Source: an uncultured Ruminococcus sp.
GTDB taxonomy: Bacteria > Bacillota > Clostridia > Oscillospirales > Ruminococcaceae
Length of the DNA: 5,039 bases
Assembly (NCBI GenBank): GCA_946186215.1
Contig: CAMHMM010000167.1
Location: 1-5,039, forward strand
Direction: 5' to 3'
A program made the translations under genes and the position numbers. The notes under the pieces are model-generated. The model searched no databases. It was not told the origin of the DNA and saw only the letters and a program-made list of their open reading frames with translations. Below, piece by piece: positions 1 to 5,039 of the stretch (positions are counted from its first letter, which is position 1; the number at the start of each line of letters is the position of its first letter).

Positions 1-384
1 TGTGGAAAAGCCGATAAAATCGGAGAGCGTTTTTGATTCGCCCATGTCAGCCAGTTCTGTGCTTTCTATCAGAGTAAGGCCGCCCTTTTTGACCTTGTAG
101 CGGCAGGTCCTGTCGGAGGGTATATCGTAGCGCTGCCATTCCTTGGAACCGCCCGTTTCAACGATGATATTTACATCCGAGGTGCCTGTGTAGCCCTTGA
201 TGATATTTGAAAGATCTTCGGATGCCATACCTTTGGTACTCTCCAGATCCGAACCGCACATATACAGCATCACAGTGAGCTTTGCCTTTCCTGCCGCGGA
301 AACATCGGGCATGAAGGACAGAGTCAGCAGCATCGCTGTTAGAAATGCGAGAAAACGACCGTGTTTTCTGAATTTACATTCCAT
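1..384 (-). CDS. Clostripain-family (C11) cysteine peptidase, N-terminal part
   Basis: This is the first 128 residues of a secreted protein; the rest lies beyond the left edge. Residues 1-30 look like a signal peptide: a basic start (K4, R6, K7, R10), a hydrophobic core (11-25) and a VSA-A signal peptidase I site after A30. The mature part opens with LTVMLYMCGSDLES (36-49), followed by VNIIVETGGSKEW (71-83) and LSDFIGFST (120-128). That order matches the start of the clostripain/C11 peptidase domain: a first strand with a C-G-S-D-L-E motif, a second strand ending in a GG..W turn, then the helix before the catalytic region. The catalytic His and Cys would lie further downstream, so activity cannot be judged. 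The start is fixed by the signal peptide and by AGAAAGGAAA at 391-400, 6 nt before the ATG. It appears to be a single transcription unit with its own promoter. Known members are secreted or surface proteases, often with Arg/Lys specificity; the substrate here is unknown. Confidence 0.85.
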   Translation of the reverse strand, partial: MECKFRKHGRFLAFLTAMLLTLSFMPDVSAAGKAKLTVMLYMCGSDLESTKGMASEDLSNIIKGYTGTSDVNIIVETGGSKEWQRYDIPSDRTCRYKVKKGGLTLIESTELADMGESKTLSDFIGFST

Positions 385-427
385 AGCTGGTTTCCTTTCT
401 TCATATGCAAAAATACTTCATAATCTA

Positions 428-455
428 ATTCTACCATAGACAGCGTTTTTGTCAA
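428..455 (-). promoter_or_regulatory. Sigma-A type promoter of the clostripain-family gene
   Basis: On the minus strand a perfect TTGACA -35 box (450-455) is followed after 16 bp by TAGAAT (428-433). The -10 box is preceded by TGG, giving an extended -10 (TGnTAGAAT). Transcription would start near 421, leaving a leader of about 37 nt before the ATG at 384. The DNA upstream of the -35 box (456-566) is strongly AT-rich and could act as an UP element. I see no gene in that stretch. Confidence 0.75.
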
Positions 456-567
456 TCGGTAATGTTAACAAATAAGATAAGTAATATTCCTAAATATTGT
501 ATTGGCCACAGATGCTGAAAGAAAATATTACAAAAATATTAATTATATATGCCCTTAGCTCTAAATA

Positions 568-601
568 AAAATGTCTCAAAGCATGGGCTGTGAGACATTT
601 T
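568..601 (-). terminator. Rho-independent terminator after the aldo/keto reductase gene
   Basis: An 11-bp perfect inverted repeat, AAAATGTCTCA (568-578) and TGAGACATTTT (591-601), encloses a 12-nt loop. Inside the loop AGC (580-582) and GCT (587-589) can pair as well. Read on the minus strand, the hairpin ends in TTTT and continues TATTTAG, a usable U-rich tail. It lies 38 nt after the reductase stop codon. The plus-strand side also has a short T run (598-601), but no plus-strand gene ends here. It probably marks the end of the cdaA-led transcript. Confidence 0.8.
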
Positions 602-639
602 CATGGCTAATGCGGGAAAAGCGCATTAATAAACCTTAT

Positions 640-1635
640 TCAGTGTTGTGGTCTGTTCTGTGCCATAACACCCGCAAGTGGGTGCGGTACATACGGCTCT
701 TCGAGATATGCTGTTTCCTCATCGGAAAGCTCCAGATCAAGAGCCTTTACAGCGCCTTCGATGTGATGCAGCTTCGTAGCGCCGACCACGGGAGCTGTGA
801 CCTTTGTTAATAGCCATGCAAGGCTTACCTCGGTCATGGTAACGCCGCGTTTTTCTGCTATCTCAGCCACGCGGCGGATGATCACATCGTCCTGCTCCTT
901 TGTGGCATCATACTTGAATTTTGCGTATGCATCCTCTTCGGCGCGTTTTGAGATTTCTCCGGGCAGACGCGCAAGCCTTCCGCTTGCAAGAGCGCTGTAT
1001 GGTGTCATTGCGATTCCATCTTCCTTGCACAGCACTGCCATGTCCCTCTCCTCCTCACGGAAGATCAGGTTGTAGTGGCTCTGAATGCTCACAAACTGAG
1101 CAAAGCCTTCTCTTTGTGCGAGCGCATTTGCCTTTGCAAGCTGCCATGCAAAGCAGTTGGAGATGCCGATATACCGTGTTTTGCCTGCTCTGACTATTTC
1201 GTTGAGCCCTTCCATGATATCGTAAAGGGGCGTGTTCCAGTCCCACATATGGTAAATGTAAAGATCAACATAGTCCATACCGAGATTTTGCAGGCTCTTG
1301 TCGATCATGCGGCGGATATGCTCCTGACCGCTGATGCCCGCTTCGATGTCCTCAGCTGTTCTGGGCAGGAATTTTGTGGCTACCACCACCTCGTCGCGCC
1401 TTGCAAGGTCACGCAGTGCTCTGCCTACATACTGCTCGCTTGTTCCCGACTGATAGGCGATGGCTGTATCATAGAAATTTACGCCCAGTTCAAGGCCGCG
1501 CCTGATTATTTCGCGGGAATGTTCCTCGTCGAGCGTCCACGAATGCTGCCCTGCGGATGCGCTGCCGAATCCCATGCATCCCATACAGATACGCGATACA
1601 TTGAGGTCTGTCTGTCCAAGATTGGTGTATTTCAT
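640..1635 (-). CDS. Aldo/keto reductase, YajO-like
   Basis: A cytoplasmic NAD(P)H-dependent oxidoreductase of 331 residues, a normal full length for the AKR superfamily. The TIM-barrel opening KYTNLGQTDLNVSRICMG (2-19) is followed by the AKR catalytic tetrad: D56 and Y61 in NFYDTAIAY, K88 in VVVATKF, and H129 in DLYIYHMWD. Cofactor-site segments are GISN (157-160), Q185 in SIQSHYNL, YSALASGRL (213-221) and VGATK (284-288) near the C terminus. From memory it resembles E. coli YajO along its length, including SRICMGCMGFG, FVSIQSHYNLIFREEER and the PYVPHP near the end, so it belongs to the group often annotated as general stress or aldehyde-reducing AKRs. The real substrate cannot be read from sequence. 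The start is supported by AAAGGCGG (1642-1649), 6 nt before the ATG. The gap to the acetyltransferase gene is 65 nt, with no convincing promoter or terminator in it, so it may be the last gene of the cdaA operon. The 568-601 terminator follows. Confidence 0.95.
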   Translation of the reverse strand: MKYTNLGQTDLNVSRICMGCMGFGSASAGQHSWTLDEEHSREIIRRGLELGVNFYDTAIAYQSGTSEQYVGRALRDLARRDEVVVATKFLPRTAEDIEAGISGQEHIRRMIDKSLQNLGMDYVDLYIYHMWDWNTPLYDIMEGLNEIVRAGKTRYIGISNCFAWQLAKANALAQREGFAQFVSIQSHYNLIFREEERDMAVLCKEDGIAMTPYSALASGRLARLPGEISKRAEEDAYAKFKYDATKEQDDVIIRRVAEIAEKRGVTMTEVSLAWLLTKVTAPVVGATKLHHIEGAVKALDLELSDEETAYLEEPYVPHPLAGVMAQNRPQH

Positions 1636-1700
1636 AATATGCCGCCTTTCTTAAAACCCGCTGTTGTCTGTATATTCATCTGTGTACCGGCCTGAACTGC

Positions 1701-2171
1701 TCAGCATTCACTGCCGGGGCGGTCTATCTCCTCTGTTGAGAATATGACAAATCCGTTGTTAAGATACAGCTCCAGTGCCGCTTTATTGATCTGAGCCACA
1801 TGAAGGATGATCCTGTCTGTATTTTTCTGCTGTAAATATGACACTGCAAAACGCAGCAGACTGCCGCCGTATCCTCTGCGGCGGTATTTTTCCGCTACAA
1901 AAAAGTCGTCTATCTCATTGTCGTAAACTGCGACAGAGCCTGCGATTTCGCCGTCTTCTTCCAGAATGAAAATGCTGTCCTTCAGATCTGCGAGCTTGGA
2001 CTCGCTTTTGCAGCATTCACGCGGAAGGCCGAGCGTGCGGCGTATATCATAAAAGCTGTCCTCATAGCGTTGTCTGTATTCAGTATAATCGCTTTCACGG
2101 TAATTGCGAAGCCTTATATCCTCACAGACCGTTTCGCCTCTGTACTCCATGGTGTGGACAAGAAAAATCAT
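1701..2171 (-). CDS. GNAT-family N-acetyltransferase
   Basis: A 156-residue protein of typical single-domain GNAT size. It transfers an acetyl group from acetyl-CoA to an amine, with the acceptor unknown. Motif A, the CoA pyrophosphate loop, is seen as FFVAEKYRRRGYGGSLL, with the R/Q-x-x-G-x-G pattern at R97-G102. The following region IILHVAQINKAALELYLNNGF lies at 121-141, where N129, Y136 and F141 match the usual N..A...Y...GF end of the fold. The N-terminal part (DIRLRNYRESDYTEYRQRYE) has the usual 'R..r..D' GNAT opening. The frame stays open upstream to an ATG at 2252, but that would overlap the end of cdaR. The ATG at 2171 is preferred because GAAAGG (2181-2186) lies 9 nt before it. It begins 37 nt after the cdaR stop, so co-transcription with cdaA-cdaR is likely. 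Candidates include a small-molecule, peptide or ribosomal-protein acetyltransferase, and nothing here decides between them. Confidence 0.9.
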   Translation of the reverse strand: MIFLVHTMEYRGETVCEDIRLRNYRESDYTEYRQRYEDSFYDIRRTLGLPRECCKSESKLADLKDSIFILEEDGEIAGSVAVYDNEIDDFFVAEKYRRRGYGGSLLRFAVSYLQQKNTDRIILHVAQINKAALELYLNNGFVIFSTEEIDRPGSEC

Positions 2172-2180
2172 ATCGGAAAA

Positions 2181-2187
2181 CCTTTCT
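2181..2187 (-). promoter_or_regulatory. Ribosome binding site that sets the acetyltransferase start
   Basis: AGAAAGG on the minus strand ends 9 nt before the ATG at 2171. The next in-frame ATG downstream (2150) and the upstream ATG (2252, inside cdaR) have no comparable site, so this short motif decides the gene start. Confidence 0.6.
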
Positions 2188-2208
2188 GACGCTCCGTAAA
2201 TGGCAGTA

Positions 2209-3534
2209 TCATTCGATCGGCTGATCGTATTCCTCCTGAACTGCCTCAGCATTTACGATAAGCTTGGGAGTTGCGATGCTTCCGTTGCCTATGCACCATA
2301 CCTTGTCATAGGAGGAGATAATGATATCGACGGGCATTTTGTGCTCGCCCTCCTGCTTGTCAAAGTCGATAAGGTCGATCTGTGCGGTTATATCCGCGCT
2401 TGAAAGCTCTGCTATCTGAGTTTCATCGCCCACGAAGAACAGTGAAAGTCCGGATGCGGTGGTGGAGAAATTGAAGTTCGAGGGCTTGTTTATAAACTGG
2501 ATATCCCTTGCCTGCAGTGCGATAAGGCGCTTGGTTATGCCTTCTGAGGGGCACGATACCGTAACGGAATCCACAGGTGAGAGATTTGAGTATTCCGCAG
2601 GGAGGAAATTCTCCGTAGAGAATGAGAAGGTCGAGCCCACATCCACCTCGCGCATATTTATGCTGCCTATCACAAGGCTGGTCATTTCTCTTATCTTTTC
2701 ATTGGGAGCAGCGATATCAAGCTGATCCGAGGAGAATACCAGACGGCTCTTGAAGAAATCCACATCAAAATTCTCGGGAACATTGATTATATTCACATCG
2801 AGCGGCAGGGTTTCATGAACGAAAACAGGTACCTGCACGGTAAATGTATTGCGGTCAAAGGTGACTGCGCCCTTGTCGTTGGAGATCACTGCATTTTCAT
2901 TATAGAGCACTATCTCATTTGAAGTGAATTCATGTGTTGAGGAAAGCTCGTTGGGAATATTTACCTTGACACAGGCATTTGTAATGGAATTTACCACAGC
3001 CTGCGGCCCTGTTACAGTAACTGTTGAGGGGGATATGACCGGATCTCCCGCAGTATAGCCTGCTGTGAGCTTCATCCCGTCGAGCAGGGCGTTAAGCTCA
3101 ATCTCGCGGCTTACCATCTTGTCAAAGGTCACGGTGACATTTGAGGGAGTGATGCTCACCACATCGAATACCTTGTCTGAGGTGGAGTCTATTTTCAGAG
3201 GCAGAGTGTACTGCTTTGCCATCATAACGCCTGTTGCATCTATATCCGCATAGAGGTCCTCGGCCTTGATATCACCGATCTGGCCGCGCTGTCCCTTGAT
3301 AGCAACCGTGACATATTCATCGGAAACAGATGTGACCTCAAGAGAATTGGCCTGTGCATAGCTCCCTTCGAGGGATATCTTGACGGGGATATTCGTTACC
3401 TGGCGCTCGATCGTGGGGTAGATGGAGACAGATACCACGCCCCAGAGGATGACTGCAAGGATAAAGGAAATGATCTTGAGCACAAAATCATGGGCTAAAA
3501 ATCCACCGATACCGGAAAACAATTTTTTTAACAT
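2209..3534 (-). CDS. cdaR: CdaR (YbbR-domain) regulator of diadenylate cyclase
   Basis: A 441-residue, single-pass membrane protein that partners CdaA and modulates c-di-AMP synthesis from the outer face of the membrane. After a short basic start, one transmembrane helix spans about residues 17-38 (FVLKIISFILAVILWGVVSV). The rest is an extracytoplasmic, beta-rich region of YbbR repeats, roughly 47-137, 143-236, 242-330 and 336-430. Repeat hallmarks are visible in SITPSNVTVTF (127-137), VISPSTVTVTGP (166-177) and LSPVDSVTVSCP (318-329). Four repeats is the usual CdaR number and the length is close to that of known CdaR proteins. The C terminus ends in a short acidic tail (EEYDQPIE). The start is supported by AGGTGA overlapping the cdaA stop, 4 nt before the ATG, and by the placement of the membrane helix. 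It lies 8 nt after cdaA and 37 nt before the GNAT gene. The assignment rests on domain layout and position next to cdaA; the repeat borders are approximate. Confidence 0.95.
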   Translation of the reverse strand: MLKKLFSGIGGFLAHDFVLKIISFILAVILWGVVSVSIYPTIERQVTNIPVKISLEGSYAQANSLEVTSVSDEYVTVAIKGQRGQIGDIKAEDLYADIDATGVMMAKQYTLPLKIDSTSDKVFDVVSITPSNVTVTFDKMVSREIELNALLDGMKLTAGYTAGDPVISPSTVTVTGPQAVVNSITNACVKVNIPNELSSTHEFTSNEIVLYNENAVISNDKGAVTFDRNTFTVQVPVFVHETLPLDVNIINVPENFDVDFFKSRLVFSSDQLDIAAPNEKIREMTSLVIGSINMREVDVGSTFSFSTENFLPAEYSNLSPVDSVTVSCPSEGITKRLIALQARDIQFINKPSNFNFSTTASGLSLFFVGDETQIAELSSADITAQIDLIDFDKQEGEHKMPVDIIISSYDKVWCIGNGSIATPKLIVNAEAVQEEYDQPIE

Positions 3535-3538
3535 ACTA

Positions 3539-3545
3539 TCACCTA
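3539..3545 (-). promoter_or_regulatory. cdaR ribosome binding site overlapping the cdaA stop codon
   Basis: The sequence TAGGTGA contains the cdaA stop TAG (3543-3545) and the cdaR Shine-Dalgarno AGGTGA (3539-3544). The cdaR ATG follows 4 nt later. This arrangement favours translational coupling, which would keep the cyclase and its regulator in proportion. Confidence 0.75.
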
Positions 3546-4400
3546 CTTATTATCGGCAGATTTTTTCTGATACTTTATCCTCTTGGGAAGTATCCTTGTT
3601 CTGAGCATGGTCTTGAGCTCATCTCTTGTGCGTATATCTCTTATAAGCTCGCCGTTTTCCGCAAGTGAGATACCGCCGTTTTCCTCGGATACCACTACGA
3701 TCACCGCATCGGAATTTTCGCTCATGCCTATAGCGGCTCTGTGTCTTGAACCGAGAGAGTTTTCTATGTTGTCCTCAAACTGCGGCTTGGGCAGGAAGCA
3801 GCCTGCCGCAAGGATATATCCGCTGCGGACGATCACCGCGCCGTCATGGAGAGGGGAATTCTTGAAAAAGATATTCCCGAAAAGCTCCTTGCTGGGTATG
3901 GCGTTCATCTCCGTGCCGCTGCTGATATATTCGCCCAGCCTTGTATCCCTTTCGATAACGAACAGTGCGCCCGTTTTTTCCTTATGGAACTGCTCGCAGG
4001 CATCGCATATCGCATCTATTGCCTTCGGCCATGCCGAATCTTCATCGGCATCACCCGAGAAATTGAGGTTCATTATCGTATTCGAGCTCACGGTGCTGAC
4101 CTTCTCGATCATGCGGCGAAGCTCGGGCTGGAACAGGATGATGATCGCAAGAAAGCCGAGGCTGAAGCATTTTTCAAGCAGCCAGCTTATGACCTGCATT
4201 TTAAGCACGATTGAAAGCAGATAGGATGCGACAAGGAGCGCTACGCCCTTTGCGAGCACGCCGGCTCTTGTTTCCCTCATGAACTGGATTATTTTGTAAA
4301 TTACCACGGTCAGCACGATGATATCAAGGATATCCGCTACCGATGGCGGGAAAATAGTATGCAGCGTACTTTTTATCTCATAGAGTTTTTCAGTGAACAT
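3543..4400 (-). CDS. cdaA: CdaA diadenylate cyclase, membrane-bound
   Basis: It makes cyclic di-AMP from two ATP. This messenger controls potassium and osmolyte balance and cell-wall homeostasis in Firmicutes. The protein has 285 residues, normal for CdaA (about 270-280). Three transmembrane helices occupy roughly 21-41, 47-66 and 70-90, followed by FQPELRRMIEK (90-100), the typical link to the cyclase domain. The DAC domain (about 125-265) shows DGA at 186-188 in NSPLHDGAVIVR and RHR at 219-221 in GSRHRAAIG, the two signature motifs for ATP and metal binding. It also has DTRLGEYISSGTEMNA (152-167) and AVIVVVSEENGGISL. Two differences stand out from the forms I recall: S218 replaces the usual Thr before RHR, and FLPKPQ replaces the usual LPLS-type segment. 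Both are compatible with activity. The start is supported by AAAGGA (4409-4414), 8 nt upstream. It is the first gene of the cluster, with a strong promoter about 100 bp upstream. The position downstream of cdaR where glmM normally sits is taken by a GNAT gene. Confidence 0.97.
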   Translation of the reverse strand: MFTEKLYEIKSTLHTIFPPSVADILDIIVLTVVIYKIIQFMRETRAGVLAKGVALLVASYLLSIVLKMQVISWLLEKCFSLGFLAIIILFQPELRRMIEKVSTVSSNTIMNLNFSGDADEDSAWPKAIDAICDACEQFHKEKTGALFVIERDTRLGEYISSGTEMNAIPSKELFGNIFFKNSPLHDGAVIVRSGYILAAGCFLPKPQFEDNIENSLGSRHRAAIGMSENSDAVIVVVSEENGGISLAENGELIRDIRTRDELKTMLRTRILPKRIKYQKKSADNK

Positions 4401-4441
4401 GACACCCGTCCTTTGGCATGGTTTGAATACAGTGATCTGCG

Positions 4442-4478
4442 GCCGGCAATACTTTTCATTTCTGATGGTTACGCCGGC
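4442..4478 (-). repeat. Paired GCCGGC boxes in the cdaA leader
   Basis: The cdaA leader (about 4401-4491) contains GCCGGC twice, at 4442-4447 and 4473-4478, each followed on the plus strand by AAT or ATT. The hexamer is its own reverse complement, so the two copies can pair in the RNA as a 6-bp GC stem with a 25-nt loop, or serve as two protein sites. The stem does not extend further and no known riboswitch (including the c-di-AMP ydaO class) is recognisable. The function is open. Confidence 0.3.
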
Positions 4479-4497
4479 ATTGCTTTGTCTATGTTAA

Positions 4498-4526
4498 ATC
4501 ATAGCACTTTTACGGACAATTGTCAA
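4498..4526 (-). promoter_or_regulatory. Strong sigma-A promoter of the cdaA operon
   Basis: On the minus strand a perfect TTGACA (4521-4526) is followed after exactly 17 bp by TATGAT (4498-4503). TGC immediately upstream makes it an extended -10 (TGnTATGAT). Transcription would start near 4491, giving a leader of about 90 nt before cdaA. The -35 end overlaps a palindrome (4524-4551), so this promoter could be under repressor control or lie beside an insertion boundary. Confidence 0.85.
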
Positions 4527-4551
4527 GCGTGTCGGCAAGGCCGACAGCTTG
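4524..4551. repeat. Long imperfect palindrome at the -35 region of the cdaA promoter
   Basis: CAAGC (4524-4528), a single unpaired G (4529), TGTCGGC (4530-4536), spacer AAG, GCCGACA (4540-4546) and GCTTG (4547-4551) form a 12-bp stem with one bulge. It starts inside the cdaA -35 box and extends upstream to about -60. No T-run follows on either strand, so it does not look like a terminator. It may be an operator for a dimeric repressor or activator, a remnant of the original upstream gene, or part of the outer end of the neighbouring insertion sequence. Confidence 0.6.
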
Positions 4552-4589
4552 TTGTGCTACAATAGATATTGGACAAAAAGAGAAAAAGG

Positions 4590-4618
4590 TTGAGAGATAG
4601 ACGAAAATCTGTTAGAAT
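4590..4618 (+). promoter_or_regulatory. Probable transposase promoter
   Basis: TTGAGA (4590-4595, one mismatch to TTGACA) is followed after exactly 17 bp by TAGAAT (4613-4618). Transcription would start near 4625, about 38 nt before the ATG. The -35 box overlaps the left arm of the 4593/4653 inverted repeat, so RNA from this promoter lacks that arm. A second, weaker candidate is an extended -10 alone, TGCTACAAT (4555-4563), without a -35 box. RNA starting from there would contain both arms. Confidence 0.6.
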
Positions 4619-4662
4619 AAAGTTACCACACCCAATCCTGAACAGAAAGAAGGTCTATCTCT
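4593..4662 (+). repeat. Inverted repeat bracketing the transposase leader
   Basis: AGAGATAGAC (4593-4602) is the exact reverse complement of GTCTATCTCT (4653-4662). A G-T pair (4592/4663) and a T-A pair (4591/4664) extend it in RNA to 12 pairs that reach the first base of the start codon. The right arm fills the space between the Shine-Dalgarno AGAAGG (4648-4653) and the ATG at 4664. The intervening loop is 50 nt. The arrangement fits a device that blocks translation of read-through transcripts. Confidence 0.65.
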
Positions 4663-4663
4663 T

Positions 4664-5039
4664 ATGGGTACTAGTATAACACAAGATATGCGGTTTCGTC
4701 AATCCCTAATGAATTACGCAGCAAAATACGGTGTGAGCAAAGCAAGCAGAAAGTACAATAAAGCACGGTCCTACATATATTTCTGGAAAAGTCGCTGGGA
4801 CGGTAGTGTGGAGTCCCTTGCAGCGCAATCTAAACGGCCGCATCACCACCCAACCGAACACACAGAAGCTGAAATAAAGCTTATTCGTGATATGCGCCGT
4901 CGAAATCCGCAGTTAGGCTTAATTGAGTTGTGGCATAGAATGAAGAAGCGCGGGTATACGCGTCGCCCTGAAAGCCTTTATCGAGTTCTGAAACGACTGG
5001 GACTGCTGCCGGAAAAGAAAGAGAAAAGCAAGCGGATCG
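4664..5039 (+). CDS. IS481-like transposase, N-terminal part
   Basis: The first 125 residues of a DDE-type transposase, open to the right edge. Two helix-turn-helix DNA-binding units are visible. The first covers about 15-45 (LMNYAAKYGVSKASRKY, then the recognition-helix-like ARSYIYFWKSRWD). The second covers about 65-115 (EAEIKLIRDMRRRN, LIELWHRMKKRGYTRRPESL, YRVLKRLGL). The linker SLAAQSKRPHHHP (51-63) matches the 'L..rS.RP...P' segment typical of IS481-family and related IS3 OrfB-like proteins. Residues 117-124 are highly basic (EKKEKSKR). The catalytic DDE core would follow outside the window, so whether the element is intact is unknown. The start is chosen at the ATG at 4664, with AGAAGG (4648-4653) 10 nt upstream, a slightly long spacing. 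An internal ATG at codon 9 lacks a better site. The family call is from motif memory; a close relative of IS481 is the main alternative. Confidence 0.88.
   Translation, partial: MGTSITQDMRFRQSLMNYAAKYGVSKASRKYNKARSYIYFWKSRWDGSVESLAAQSKRPHHHPTEHTEAEIKLIRDMRRRNPQLGLIELWHRMKKRGYTRRPESLYRVLKRLGLLPEKKEKSKRI

Larger units (their letters stand above)
4550..5039 (+). mobile_element. IS481-like insertion sequence, left end (boundary uncertain)
   Basis: The element is recognised from its transposase, which runs off the right edge. The left terminus is not proven because the right end, and hence the matching terminal repeat and target duplication, is outside the window. I place it near 4550 because IS481-type ends usually begin with TGT and a TGTTGTGC stretch starts there. 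Anything from about 4527 to 4590 is possible. It carries its own promoter and a leader with an inverted repeat, and it points away from the cdaA operon. Confidence 0.5.

Noticed and set aside
481..531. GTAATATT / AATATTAC inverted repeat (481-488 and 524-531)
   Set aside because: It is an all-but-AT 8-bp match in a very AT-rich spacer, easily due to chance, with a 35-nt loop and no gene end nearby.
1075..1695. 206-residue open frame on the plus strand
   Set aside because: It lies antisense to the reductase gene, which has a full catalytic tetrad and a ribosome site. The plus-strand translation is Cys-rich, low in family-like motifs and lacks a Shine-Dalgarno site.
1636..1700. Possible reductase promoter with a TATACA-like -10 box
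   Set aside because: The -10 match is weak and no -35 box lies at a proper distance, so read-through from upstream is the simpler reading.
1687..1716. Possible terminator after the acetyltransferase stop (CCGG...CCGG symmetry)
   Set aside because: The pairing is only about 5 bp around a long loop and no T-run follows on the minus strand.
2172..2252. Upstream extension of the acetyltransferase to an ATG at 2252
   Set aside because: It would overlap the end of cdaR by 44 nt, lacks a Shine-Dalgarno site, and the extra 27 residues do not resemble a GNAT start.
3583..4224. Long plus-strand open frames opposite cdaA, including 3846-4214
   Set aside because: They are shadows of the clearly real cdaA gene. 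No recognisable domain and no ribosome site were seen.
4401..4500. c-di-AMP (ydaO-type) riboswitch upstream of cdaA
   Set aside because: The leader is too short and lacks the conserved core I would expect of that class.

Overview
The window looks like chromosomal DNA of a low-to-mid GC Firmicute, most likely a Ruminococcus-like member of the Clostridia. The basis is a cdaA-cdaR pair, Shine-Dalgarno sites before the genes, sigma-A type promoters with extended -10 boxes, a secreted clostripain-family protease and an IS481-like transposase. This assignment is inferred from gene style; no marker gene is present.

Layout, left to right. Positions 1-384 (minus strand) hold the N-terminal 128 residues of an exported clostripain-family (C11) cysteine peptidase, which runs off the left edge; its promoter lies at 428-455. 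A hairpin terminator at 568-601 separates it from a minus-strand cluster of four genes. In order of transcription (right to left) these are cdaA (diadenylate cyclase, 3543-4400), cdaR/ybbR (2209-3534), a GNAT acetyltransferase (1701-2171) and a YajO-like aldo/keto reductase (640-1635). Gaps are 8, 37 and 65 nt and I see no terminator between them. A near-perfect promoter (4498-4526) lies upstream of cdaA, so one c-di-AMP-centred operon running to the 568-601 terminator is plausible. The glmM gene that usually follows cdaA-cdaR in Firmicutes is not at that position here.

To the right, in the divergent direction, an IS481-like insertion sequence begins somewhere around 4530-4590. It carries its own promoter (4590-4618) and the first 125 residues of its transposase (4664 to the right edge). 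A 10-bp perfect inverted repeat (4593-4602 / 4653-4662) brackets the leader. Its left arm overlaps the transposase promoter's -35 box and its right arm lies between the ribosome binding site and the start codon. Read-through RNA could therefore fold over the translation start, while RNA from the element's own promoter could not. This is the most interesting structure in the window.

How the genes work together: CdaA makes c-di-AMP at the membrane and CdaR is its membrane-anchored extracytoplasmic regulator. The acetyltransferase and reductase are probably passengers of the same transcript, with no functional link visible in the sequence. I found no CRISPR array, tRNA, rRNA or clearly new multi-gene system.
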